Shown piece by piece: positions 35,001-48,762 of a stretch of 64,000 nt of DNA (its first letter is position 1; each line of letters begins with the position of its first letter). Location of the stretch: contig CM071600.1 in assembly GCA_036435485.1 (NCBI GenBank), forward strand, positions 118,722,046-118,786,045, given 5' to 3'. Below the pieces are notes generated by a model. That model saw only the letters and a program-made list of their open reading frames with translations. It had not been told where the DNA came from and did not search any database. Source of the DNA: Saposhnikovia divaricata (taxonomy: Eukaryota; Streptophyta; Magnoliopsida; Apiales; Apiaceae). The position numbers were made by a program, and so were the translations under genes.

Positions 35001-38000
35001 TTTAAAGTGCATAATCATCTTACTTGTTAAACTCTCATACGAATTTGATTATTAATTGTGTATTCGGCCTAACAAGTGGTATCAGAGCCAATCTGTTAAT
35101 TTATTACAGGTTAATATCCAAACACAACAATAATCATGTCAGCAATTCCTCCACCAACATCTACTAGTTCTGAAAAGGCTCCTACTACTGTGAGTCGTTA
35201 TGAACCAATCAGGGTTCCTATTCTCAGGCCATCAGAGTATGCCATGTGGAAGGTCAAGATGACTATGTTTCTGGAGGCTACAGATCCAGAATATCTTGAC
35301 AGGATTAATGAAGGCCCTCACAATCCTACAAAGCTATCTGTTGCAACTGCTGGTGAAGAAGCTAAAATAGTTCCAAAGGAAAAGAAGGATATGACTCCTG
35401 AAGATCTATCATCAATTGCTAAGGATGCGAAGGTTAGGCATTTATTGCATAGTGCTTTAGACAATGTTATGTCTAACAAAGTGATTAACTGCACCACTGC
35501 AAAAGAGATATGGGATGCTCTTGAAGTCAGATGTCAAGGAACTGCTGCTATTAAGAAGAATAGGAGAAACATACTCACACAAGAGTATGAGCATTTTGAG
35601 GCTAAACCTGAAGAAACCATGACAAAAACATTTGATAGATTCTGTAAACTGCTCAATGATCTGTCATTGGTCAACAAAGAGTATGATCTAGAAGACTCAA
35701 ATCTCAAGTTTCTTCTTTCTCTACCTGAAAAGTGGGATGTGAAAACAACCACTATTAGAGACAACTATGAACTTGCTGAAACAGAGATTGATGAAATCTA
35801 TGGGCTGCTCAAAACTCATGAATTGGAAATGGAGCAGAGAAACAGGAGATCAAGAAGGAAGGCAAAGTCTGTTGCTCTTAAGGTTGAAGAGAAGCCTGAG
35901 AAGAAAGAGGCATCAAGAAGGAAAATGAAGGGAAAAGCTTTGGTCATACACTCAGAAAGTGAATCATCAAACTCTGATTGTGATTCAAACTCTTCTGAAT
36001 CATCTGACTCTGAGGATGATGAAGAAGAAATGAGAAAAATGGCTGTGTTGATGGTGAAGACCTTCAAGAAAATGGGTTTCAAGAATTTCAAGAAAGGGAA
36101 AAGGTTTTCTAGAGATTAAAATGAAGACAGAAAAAGTTTCAGGAAGTCTGAAAGAAAAGAGACTAAATCTGGGAAGAAGGATAAGTCTGAAATTCAATGC
36201 TACAAGTGTAAGGAGATGGGTCACTATGCTCCTGAGTGCAAGAAGGGTAAAACTGGAAAGGTACTCTACACTAAAGGCAGAGATTGGGCAGACACTTCAG
36301 ATTCTGATGAAGAAGTGAACTATGCTCTCATGGCTACTACTGAATCAGAAACTTCTGAAAATCAGGTACCTCTAACTACCTATGCTTATAATATTGATGA
36401 TATTTCTCAATTAAGAATTTATCTTAAGTCATTGCATATAAGTTATAGGGATCAGACTTTAGAGAATGAGAGGATTAAATCTGAGAATTCTGAACTCAAA
36501 GAGAGAAATAAAATTGTTGAAGAAAAGCTAAAAGATATGCAACAAGTTCAGAAAGAGAGAGATGATGCTGTTTCTATAGAACAGGATTTGCTTCAGAAAT
36601 ATAAACAACTAGAATCTGAGTTGGAGGAAGCAAATAAGAAAATTAGGACTTGGACTAATTCTGGAAAGGACACTCAATAGATTTTTCAAACAGACACTGT
36701 TGGTCTAGGTTATAATGAGGGAGATGAACTAAGATTTCAAAGTCAAGTTAAAATCAGACCTCATTTTGTACATGGAGCCAGTAAATTTTTGTCTGACAAT
36801 GAAAAAGAAGCTGTTAAAAGTGAACCAGTAAAAACTAGTGTTAAACAGGTTAATATTGGTTCAATGACAGATAAACAACTCAAACATAAACTGAAGGAGT
36901 TAAAATCTGTTAAGAGGCAGGGAGTGTCAAATAAGAACAGAAATGGAAAAGTAGGCATCACTTCAGGAAATAAACCAATGCTTGCTAGTTATGCTCCAAG
37001 AAAGACATGTCATAACTATGGTAGTACTAAGCATCTTGCAAATTTCTGCAAGAAAAACAAAAATATAAATTCTTTACCTTCCAAGTCTGAGGTAAAGAAG
37101 GATTTTGCTAGAACTAAGCCACAGACTTTATGCACACACTATGGAAGCACTTGGCATTCCATTTATACTTGTAGACAGTATCATGCTGTTTATCATAATT
37201 ACTATGAACTTAAACCCAATCTGAAATGGGTTAAAGTTAATACTGCAAGTGTAAACTCTGATACTGTTAGCTCAAACTCTGATAATGTTAATTCCGCTGC
37301 TAAAGCTAACAAAGTTAAGAATGTCAAAGGATCCAAGCAAGTCTGGATCTTTAAATCTAATCCTCAGTAACTGCTTGTGATTGCAGGGCAACAGGGAGGC
37401 AACCCTAGTTGTGGACAGTGGATGTTCAAGACACATGACTGGAAATAAAGCCCTGCTATCAGACTATAAGGAGAAGGCTGGCCCAAAAGTTTCCTATGGT
37501 GATGGAAATGTAGGAAGAACATTGGGATATGGCAATATTAATCTTGGAAATGTCATCATCAACAATGTAGCTCATGTCCCAGGACTCAAACATGACTTGT
37601 TATCTGTGAGTCAAATCTGTGACAAGGGATATCATGTAGATTTTCAACCTGAATATTGTGAAGTTATCAGCAAATCTACAGGAAAGGTTGTTCTAGTTGG
37701 TAATAGGCAAAACAACATTTATGAAATCAAGCTTTTAATAGACTCTGTTGGAAAAGCTGTTTGCCTGTCTACAAGAATGTCTAGTGAAGAGAGTTGGAAG
37801 TGGCACAAGAAACTCTCACATTTGAACTTGAACAACATCAATGAATTGATCAGAAAGGATCTTGTAAGAGGACTCCCAAAGGCTCTGTTAAATGTTGATG
37901 GCCTATGTGATTCATGTCAAAAGGCCAAGCAAAGGAAGTCATCTTTCAAGAGCAAGACAGAATTTTCAATCACTGATCCTTATCATTTTCTGCATGTTGA

Positions 38001-41000
38001 TCTCTTTGGTCCAGTAAATGTTATGTCTATAGCAAGAAAGAAATATGCTTTAGTCATTGTTGATGAATACACTAGATTCACTTGGGTGTAATTTCTAGCA
38101 AAGAAGGATGAAACTACATTAACTCTGATGGAGCATCTGAAGCTTCTGGACAAAGGATTAAGTAACAAAGTCAGAATCATCAGAAGTGATAATGGAACTG
38201 AGTTCAGGAATGCAACATTGGAAGAATTCTGCAAGAACAATGGAGTGAAGCAAGAATTTTTAGCACCTGGTACACCACAACAAAATGGTGTAGTTGAAAG
38301 GAAAAATAGAACCTTGATAGAAGCTGCCAGAACTATGCTTGATGAAGCAAAATTGCCAACTTATTTCTAGGTAGAAGCTGTTCAAACTGCTTGTTTTACT
38401 CAAAATTCTACACTGATCAATAAGCATGGAAAAACACCATATGAGATGGTGAAGAAAAAGAAGCCTAACCTGAAATACTGTCATATTTTCGGGTGCAAAT
38501 GCTTTGTTTTGAAGACTCATCCTGAACAGTTGACCAAGTTTGAGCTAAAGGCAGATGAAGGAATTTTTGTTGGCTATCCACTGTCAACAAAGGCATTCAG
38601 AGTTTACAATCTGAGAACTAAAGTGATCATGGAATCTATACATGTGTCTTTTGATGACAAGAAGATAACTGGACTTGAAGACATAGATGAATATGATCAA
38701 CTGAACTTTGAAAATGAAGATTTTAACTCTGTTGAAGTAAACTCTGATCAAACTATTCTGACAGACTCTGTTGAAACAAACTCTGAACCTCTACTGGTAA
38801 ACACTGGAGAAACTTCTCAGCCACAACAAAGGGAAGAACCAGTTGAGGGGCAGCATGATCAAGACGAAGACTCAAACATTGATACTGAGTCAACTGAAAA
38901 ATCTGGATCAAACTCTGATGATTCAAACTCTGAAAATTCAAATTCTGACTCTGGGCAGTCAAGTTCAGGGGGAGTCTCAGAAAATGAACCACAACAAAAT
39001 CAGGAGAGCATGGATCAAGGGGGAGGATCACATGCTAACAGAAGTCATTTGCCTTCTGCTAGGAAATGGACTAAATCACATACACCTGATTTGATAATTG
39101 GTGATCCAGATGCAAAAGTAAGAACAAGAAGTGCCACGGCAAGTGAACGTTTGTTTCATGCATTCTTGTCTAAAAATGAACCAAAGAAAGTGGAAGAAGC
39201 TCTTCAAGATGCTGACTGGATAACAGCAATGCAGGAAGAGTTGAATGAATTTGAAAGAAATGAAGTTTGGACCCTTGTACCAAGGCCAAAAACAGATCTA
39301 TTGTTGGTACTAAATGGGTTTTCAGAAACAAGACTGACAGTGAAGGTGTTATCACAAGGAACAAGGCTAGACTGGTAGCAAAAGGCTATTCGCAGCAGGA
39401 AGGAATAGACTATGATGAAACATTTGCTCCAGTTGCAAGATTGGAGGCAATCAGAATTTTTCTAGCATATGCCTCTCACAAGAAATTCAAAGTGTTATAG
39501 ATGGATGTGAAAAGTGCTTTTCTGAATGGGAAGCTTGAAGAAGAAGTGTTTGTTGAACAACCACCAGGTTTTGTGGACCCCAAATATCCAGACCATGTCT
39601 ACAGGCTGGATAAAGCACTCTATGGACTTAAGCAAGCACCAAGGGCATGGTATGAAACTTTGGCTCAATTTCTCTTAGAAAGTGGATTCAACAAAGGTAC
39701 TATTGACAAAACTCTGTTTTATTTCAAATCTGAGAGTGACTTGCTTTTAGTTCAGATATATGTTGATGACATTATCTTTGGGTCTACTAATGATAAACTC
39801 TGTAAGAAGTTTGCCAAGCTCATGCAATCCAGATATCAAATGAGCATGATGGGAGAGCTTAGTTATTTTCTAGGCCTACAGGTGAGACAAACAGATGATG
39901 GCATCTTCATTAATCAAGCAAAATATACCAGAAATCTTCTCAAGAAATTTGGTATGCTTGACTGTTCATCTGCATTAACTCCCATGGCAACAGCAACTAA
40001 ATTGGACAAAGACACAGGAGTTTCAGTGAATATGACAAACTACAGGGGCATGATAGGATCTCTTCTTTACTTGACAGCTAGTAGGCCTGACATTATGTAT
40101 GCAACCTGTCTTTGTGCAAGGTTTCAGGCAGATCCTAGAGAGCCACATCTGACAACTGTGAAAAGAATTTTCAAGTATCTCAAGGGCACCATATCATTAG
40201 GTCTGTGGTACCCCATAGAACCAGATTTCAAGCTACTTGGGTATTCTGATGCAGGCTGCAAGATAGATAGAAAGAGCACTAGTGGAAGTTGTCAATTTCT
40301 TGGTGATAGACTTGTCTCTTGGTACAGCAAGAAACAGAAATCAATTTCTACATCTACAGCTGAAGCAGAGTATATTGCAGCTGGTAGCTGTTGTGCACAG
40401 ATCTTGTGGATGAAGAATCAATTGCTGGATTATGGATTGAGGTACAGTAAAATTCCTATTTACTGTGATAATCAAAGTGCTATTGCTATGACAGGTAATC
40501 CAATACAGCATTCAATGACAAAGCACATCAGCATACGGTACCATTTCATCAGAGAACATGTGGAAGAAGGGAATATTGAACTACATTTTGTGTCTACAGA
40601 ACAGCAGCTTGCAGATATCTTCACCAAACCATTGAGTGAAGCTACATTTACAAGACTGGTCAATGAACTAGGAATGGTCTCTGGTTCTGACTATGAATGT
40701 TGGTTAGATTCAAATTTTACTTATGTATTGTGTTGCTCATATTTCCTTGATTTGTTAACTGCTAAGTAAACTCTGTTGATTAAACTCTGTTATGCATACT
40801 CTGTTATCATATTTTTTTTAAAAACACTGTCAAACTCTGTTAAATTCTGTCAGCATGCCTGTATGTCATACACTGTTAATAAATTTGATAAACTCTGTGA
40901 ACTCTGAGTTGATTTTTGTCTGAATGAAAACACCAATGAAGAAATATGTATGAAGCATGATTCTCAGCAATTAATCATGAATCTTTCTGAGTTATTGTGA

Positions 41001-41339
41001 TCTAATCTTAGATTGTGCAGAAAGTTAACACAGCATGATACTGGTTCATATTTATAGCATCTCTTAGTTTATTTTGTCCTAAACTCTGAGTCTATAAATA
41101 CTGTGTGTATTGCCTTTCATGAATAACTACTGATGTTGATGAACTCTAAACTCTGTTAGTTATACTCTGATAGATTAAAATGCTTACTGCAATACCCCAA
41201 AGAAAATGTATATAGGTTGCTATACTCCTTTGAGATTATGTTGAAGACTAGGATGACCCAGGAACTTATCAAAATGATAAGGGCTAAATTTTTTGAATTT
41301 TTGGTGACTAGCTCCAACCTCTAATTATTGGAATGAATA

Positions 41340-41418
<79 letters not shown>

Positions 41419-44400
41419 CAATAGAGGGGGTATAAAATAAATTAAATGTTACTGTATATAGATTGATTACTACAGAGTTTAGCTTTCATCATACAGTCAG
41501 TGTTTACTATGAGAGTTTGTGTATCCAGTGTTTATTGATTTACTTTATGGATTTTATGAAAAAATAGATGCTCTAAAAATTGATTTGGTAAACTCTGCTA
41601 CACACACACATATTTTCACAACTGTGCAATTTTTGAAAGGGTTTCGGTGATAAAGTTGGAGAATTGACAAACGCTGTTGATTTGTGGTTAGTACTCTAAG
41701 GTAAATTTTCATTTGGATCATTTGAAAATTTTGGAGTAAATAGTGCTTTTCACAACTGTTAATAAGTGCATTGTGTTAAAGTGTCTTGGAAATAGGAAAG
41801 AGAATACAGCGGTGATAATTGCTATTTTTACTGCGCATGATTAATTGATCCACTGCATGTATGACACGTGTCCCACTCACTCATTATTGTGTCCCACTCG
41901 CACATTAATCTAGGAACTGTTGAGTGTTTGAATACATAAACGATTGAGTTTTAATTTTTAATTACAACTCTAATTACTTTTGTGTACAAACGATTGAGTT
42001 TTACTTTCACCCACTCACTTTTACATCTCACAGTTCTCTCAGTTTTCACTTGCGCATTTTCACAAACACCTTTCCTACATACACTTTTCTTTGTGATTTC
42101 TTGCCCATTTCTTGATTCAATGGCTTCTAAATCATTCACTGTTCTTGGTCTACGTTTTGTCCCTAACAATTATGCAGCTCCACTCAATCATGAACGTGTT
42201 CCAGAAGCGTTTCATCTTATGCAGAATTTCTTGAGAGACTCAGAGGTTGGACAAGCTCTGGTTGAACCTAGTACTCTCTCTGCATCTCAAATTGCCACTT
42301 TTTGGCGAAACTCGGTCTATTTGGATGGAGGAGAGAATGGGACTCCAAACATCATCTTCACTCATGATGAGCAAGAGTTTGTGATTACTCCACAAACTGT
42401 CAGAGAAACGATGGGGTTTGATACACACACCTCTTATGCTTATGTTAGTGAACCTCAATTGAGACAGATGCTACAGGAGATAGGCTACATGGATTCTCTT
42501 GACAAGCTTGGCAGTGTAAAGAGGCCTAATCTCAGGAAAGAATAGAATTTTTTCTTCGACTGCATCACAAGAACATTCCAGAAGAAGGTCACTAACTAGG
42601 ATGCTATTCCAATGGACAGTCTACAAATCGGATATTCTCTACTTTATGGCAGTAATTTTGATTTTGGTATATATGTTCTAATGAATTTAGGTGATAAACT
42701 GTCAGAGTCTACTACAGTTTATTTTGCTCGATTTTGTCAAATGCTATTCAATGCTTGTGTATCTGGTTTAGAGATTGCTGAAGCTGATGTAATTCAGCCT
42801 TTTAGAGTCAACAAGAGAATATTCTCTGATATGACTAATAAGGATGCTGGTAAAGAAAACCTACCTGCCTTTGTTCTGCCACTTGCTTTGCAGAATTTTC
42901 TCAACCAACCACAACCAGAACCACAACCTGAACCACTAAACACTGATCATACTCAAACCTTAAAAACTGAACCACCTACATCACCTACCCACACTGTACC
43001 TACTCAACAACCTGCAACCTCAAACCAAACCACTATTCCTAAACCACAACCTGCATCCACTCACAACACTCCATCACCAATCACAAACACTGCTCCAACC
43101 CAAAACCCTCAATCTCCAATCACAAAACAATCTTCACACACTCAACAACTAAACACTGAACCATCACAATCTCAACCACAACCACAGCCTAAAGCAAAAA
43201 GAGGCAGAGTAAAGCAATCGGCAGCAACTACTGAAAGACATGCAAGAGCTAAGAAGTCAGTAGAGACACACATCAAAGCAAAATAGACATCTCCTGGAGC
43301 TGTTTATGCTAGAAGAAAGATTCAAAGAGCAAAAAGACCTAAGTCACCCTCTGTGGTAGCAGAATCTAGTAAAGAGGATTCAGATGAAGTGCCTCTAGCT
43401 AAGAGAAGAAAACTAGTAATCTCTGATTCTGATGATGAAAATGTTGAAGCTCCAGAGGTGGTTTCACAGCAAACACCTACTGTTGAGGCTGGAAAAGATA
43501 AAATGCCTGCAGAGGTTGAAATGCCTGCAGAGGTTGAAATGCCTGCAGAGGACAAAATGCCTGAAGAAGAGGATACTAGAGATGGCTTTTCTCCAATGGA
43601 TGATATTCTTGATTCATTCATGCCATTCTCTGATCCTATCTCATCTATTTTTGCTCAATCTGAAGCAACTGGTGCAGCTGATCAACCTACAGTTGTCATT
43701 TCTGAAACTGTAGCATCACATATAGAGTTACTCTTAGATGCTCACCAGACTGTTGAAGGAGGAAATGAGGTTGATCAAGCAACAAAGGCTACTTCTCAGC
43801 CTATGTCTGTTGATGACAAAAATGTAAACTCTGTTGCTGAGCCTGAGCAACATGAAGAAAATCTTGACAAGGCTGCAGAAGAAATTGCAGAAACTGTGGC
43901 TGACAATGCTCAGCACAGTGTTTTACTTGAAGATGAACATGCTAAAGCTGCAAGTGTTGAACTTGAAGGTGAAAGCAGTGCAAACTCTGATTCTTTTCTG
44001 AGTGCACCAGTGCAAACAGACAATAAACATACCTCTTTTGATCAACCTTGTAAGTCTCATGAAATTGAAAAAGCACAACTTGCAAAATTTGTTGCTGACT
44101 GGTACAAAGAGGATTGCATTTTTCCAAGAGGGAGAGCAGCTAATTTTGTTAAGCAAACTACCAATACTATCTCTAATCCAGAGATTCTTTCTTGCTTAAA
44201 AGCAACTGTAGTTCAAGTCAAAACTCTAGATAGTAGATTTGATGAAACTACAAAGGCAATCACTGACTTGAGGACTGAGATTGTAACTAGAGAAATGAAA
44301 ATGGAAAGAGAGTCTAAACTCATGAATACAAAATTTTCTAAAGCTCAAGACAATCTCTTTGCCAGGTTGGGTAAAGTTGAAGAGAATCAGTCTGCCTTGT

Positions 44401-47400
44401 CTGTTAAAATAGATTCCATTGCAAACTCTTTGGAGTTGCTAACCTCCATCCTGATTCCTGATGATGTCAAAAAGGGGGAGAAAGTTGCAAAAACTGCTTG
44501 CAAACAACTTCAATCCTTTGAGAGGAAGGATGATGCTGCAGATGGAGGTGGATCTAATAGAACCAAAAGAACAATTACAAGGTCTAAAGTAAACTCTGCT
44601 AGAGTAAACTCTGCTAAAGCAAATACTGCTGAAGGTCCACAGAATGATACAGAGTTAGCTGCAAACATGTTTCTTGAAGAACATGGAAATGATGTCACTC
44701 TAGAAGATGTAAAGGCTGAAGAGCTAAGACTTAAAGCTGAACATGAGAAAAAGCTTAAGTCTGGGAAATTCAAGAAGAAAGTTGAAAAGGAATCAAGGCA
44801 AGTTCTTAAAGGCATTAAGATCAATGAAAATGTCAATGCTGATCAGAGATTGTCTCATTCAAGAAAGCCAACAGCAGATGAGGCTAGATTAAAGCTTAAA
44901 GAAAAAGTTGTTGAAGTTGATAAGAGTTTAAAGAAGTTAAAGCAAGTTACAACCTCTATTTCTACATATGTTGTACAAACTACTCTTCCAATACATGGTT
45001 TTGTGAGACCTACTATTCCTGAGAATACTGAGAAAGTTCAAGGAGGTGATGTTTTTCAAAGCAGAGCAATGATTGCTAAGCAACCTCATGATTTGGCTGG
45101 TTTAGGATCAAACAGAGAAAGGACTTTGAATATTACTCCTAGAGATCATTCATCACTGGCTGCTCCAGGCAAGGGTGTTCTTCAAGTTAATTTGGACAAG
45201 CTGGAATCAGTACAGTTGATTCATCAAAGAAGTCTAAATAAAGACTTTCTGCTGTATTTCATGGAGGATGGGACTGTTTACAAAGTTGGAGAGCATGATA
45301 TTCATTTGAAAATGTATGAGAAACTGCAGTATGTCTTACATATTTTCAAGGTGAATAACAGTCGTACTTACCGAGCTGCAGAAGTGTTTAGATACCAGAT
45401 GGAAAGATCAAAGATGATTTGTGGAATTAAAGACAAGTCTGAATATGTACCAAAGTACTTAGATTACAAAGGAAGAATGGTTGAAATGAAGAGAAACAGT
45501 GCTAAGCTAAGAACTGATTTGGGTATCACTGTGCTTGAATTCAATTCAGAATCAGAAAAGTCATACTTTATCAGACTTAGAAATGAAATGAAGAAGAACA
45601 GCATCTATGATTTGAGATCAGCTATTTATCAGACAGATGGTACAGATTCTAAGCTTCGAGAGATCAAGCTAGAGATGGAAAGAGCACTTGAAGTTGCAGA
45701 AGAGAGATTGCTAACAGAGTACTTGAGGACAGCATGGGATGTTGAAAGGATTAAGTAATTTATGCTCTGTAAGTTTTTCATATTTTCTGTAATTTTGTTA
45801 AGTATCAGTTTAAACTCTGTTTAGTTGTTAAACACTATATATGATTATTTGTTTTTGACATCATCAATTATCCATTAACTTGTGCATTTTTGCTAATGAA
45901 CAAGTTGGGGGAGATTGTTAGATATAATTGATGTAATGTTTCAGTGTTTAAGTGTAACAGTGAAATATCAGAGTTTAACTGGAAGGAAGTCAGAGTTTAG
46001 AAAAGTCTGACTAACGGAAGCTGGACAGAGTTTAGTAAAGTCTGTCTGGAAGCAGCGCGTACGGAGTCAACAGAAGATATTAGAGATCAATTGAAGATTG
46101 ATATGGAAGCGAGATCTTTGGAGACTGGATAGCTATCAAAGAGATCGAGTTGACTTAGGAGACGTGTGACAATCTGTAATTGATATCATTGTATAGCTGA
46201 TTATTAGGTATATCAATTAGAGATTGTATTGAAGCTGTATATTTTATAAATACAGTTAGGTTAACCCTAGAAGGGTATCGTGCATCGAACTATCTTTATT
46301 GTAACCTAGCAGCTCTTTGTGATAGTTTACATCACGAAGAGGGTTTTTAATTTCAGAAGTTTTAAAGTGCATAATCATCTTACTTGTTAAACTCTCATGC
46401 GAATTTGATTATTAATTGTGTATTCGGCCTAACACATCTCGCCATCTCTAAGCATTCTGGATTGCGGGAACCCCTGCATAGAGTTACAAACATGGTCAGT
46501 GGCTCCTGTATCTACACACCAAGTGCTCGTAGATATAGCCGCTATATATGTTTCTGTAACTAGAGAAAGAGACATACCAGTATTGTTTGTCTTCTTAGGA
46601 AGAGGACAATCCTGTTTCCAGTGACCTGACTGCTTGCACCTGAAGCACTTGCCCTTAGGTTTTTTCACAGCACCTTGAACTCCCACTGCATTAGCAACCT
46701 TTCCAGCTTTCTGTGTCTGAACCTTTTTCTTCTTCTTGCCTTTCGGCTTAGAGGAAGAAGCTTTCTCGGCCACATTCACTTGAACATTCTGTTTAAAGAG
46801 TCCTTCAGCTGCCTGAAGTTCTGTCAGAAGTTCCGCGAGACTATACATCCTTTTGTTCATGGTGTAATTCAAGCGGAACTGCTCAAAACTTTTGGGCAGA
46901 CTCATAAGGATGATATCGATCTGGGTTTCCCCATCAATATCAGCACCAAGGATCTCCATCTCATTCAGATGAGACATCATCCTGAGAACATGATCCCTTA
47001 CAGGTGTTCCTTCAGCCATCTGAGTGTTCATTAAAGCCTTCATTGCTACTTGCCTAGCAGCCCTATTCTGTTCTCCAAAAAGTTCCTTGAGATTAAAGAG
47101 CATATCTGAAGCAGTGGGCATAGCCTGATGCTGATGCTGCAAAACACCCGACATTGCTGCCAGAATGTAACATCGCGACATCTCATCAGCCTTAACCCAC
47201 CGCTTATAATACTCCTTCTCACTTTCAAGAGCATCTTCAGCAGGCTGATCTGGTTTGGGTTCATAAGTACAAAATTTGTTCTCCTCAGCAGTCAAGACTA
47301 TGTCCAAATTACGTTTCCATTCAATATAGTTCGGTCCAGTAAGTTTGTTATCCTTAAGTATGGTGAATAGTGGATTAAAGCCCATAATGATCTAATCCTG

Positions 47401-48727
47401 AAAATCATACATGTAACACATAATCAGAGAGTTGCACAAATCTTAAAACCTATTGGTTTCCTCTAACAATTAATTAAAATTAATGCACTAATATTTAAAC
47501 ACCATAAGTATCTGGTACGCCACGATGGGTGACATATATACCACTTTAATTCGTTTAAATATTACTTCGGTCCTATTACTAAATAATACGCCACGTTAGG
47601 GTGGACTATATATTATTTTTCATAGCTAAGTGTATACCATTATTTAATCTTAAATTACTTAAACAAAATACATCTGTTTGATATATTAATGGATACTTCC
47701 CAGGTCTCGGAGGAGTCACAACGGCCTCGCTTAATACCCGATTCCTAGACAGAATTTTCCATAGTCAACATCAAAAGAGTATTCAATTTTAGTTACAAAT
47801 TCTATGAAACTTGGTACGTCACGTTAGGGTGATCTATATAGCTTTCAATATTCGTAATTTAATTTAAGAATTTTGTTCTAGTAATTTCTAAAACCTTTTA
47901 AAATACCGTAAATAGTACGCCACGTTAGGTGATCATATATACTATTTACATTATTTAAAAAGTTATATTACATACAAAATAATGGAGACCGTGGGATTTA
48001 ATTCCTAATTAATTCCCTCACCCACTTAGAATTTTTTATTAAAAAATTGAGGAATTTTAAAAATTAAATGGTGCCTGTGTCGTTACAATTATGTCTAACA
48101 TGCATTCAAAATACACACATAATTTAACAACATATAACATTTAATTAAAGCAATAAATAAAAAAATTATGTCCATGTCGTCCTAATTATGTTAAACATGC
48201 AATTATAAATTACACACATAATTAACAACACACATAATAATTAATTAAAGCAATAATTAAGAAATTAAATAGCAAAAATAAAAAATAAAATATAATTTAA
48301 ATCCACTATTATGGCCCCCAGAATTAATTGCTGCAGCTCCTTGTAGTCGAATTTTAGCTGGCGTCACAAAAAAAACGGAAGCGCCTGCTCCCACATGAAT
48401 TCCAGCCAAGTCGTATACTTTTGTTTTTAAATAGGGATGGCAACGGGTCGGATCGGGTTTGGCCAAATCCAAATCCAAATCCAAAGTTTTCGGATCGGAT
48501 CGGGTCTGGATCCGGGTTTGAAAATCAAAATCCAAATCCAAATCTTCGGGTTTTATCGGGTTTCGGATCGGATTCGGGTTTAAATCGGGTTTTTAATTCA
48601 AAATTCAAAAATTAAAATAATCACATTAAGCAAAACATAAAAGTATAAATATATTTAAAATATAAAATATAAAAATATTTTAGTTGCATAAAAAATATAG
48701 AATATTATAAATAAAATTTATATTAGA

Positions 48728-48762
<35 letters not shown>

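Larger units (their letters stand above)
34556..46434 (+). mobile_element. SIRE-like Ty1/copia element with an env-like frame
   Basis: 11,879 bp. LTRs 34556-35074 and 45916-46434 (519 bp each, about six differences by eye). PBS TGGTATCAGAGCCA at 35077, purine tract at 45902-45915. Flanks TATCT and CATCT differ by one base; copia-1 shows the empty site. Order: gag, protease, integrase, RT, RNase H, a 1.35-kb spacer, a long env-position frame. This layout, the large gag with extra knuckles and the PBS fit the SIRE/Maximus lineage. Stops and a frameshift make it defective. Confidence 0.93.

Noticed and set aside
42543..42605. Programmed stop readthrough as in SIRE1
   Set aside because: The bases after the TAG codons do not match the known CAR-YYA signal, and gag and pol carry similar transition-type stops.
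43322..43621. Antisense ORF with SAGISTSAG repeats
   Set aside because: Mirror of the 18-bp repeat in the env-like frame on the other strand.
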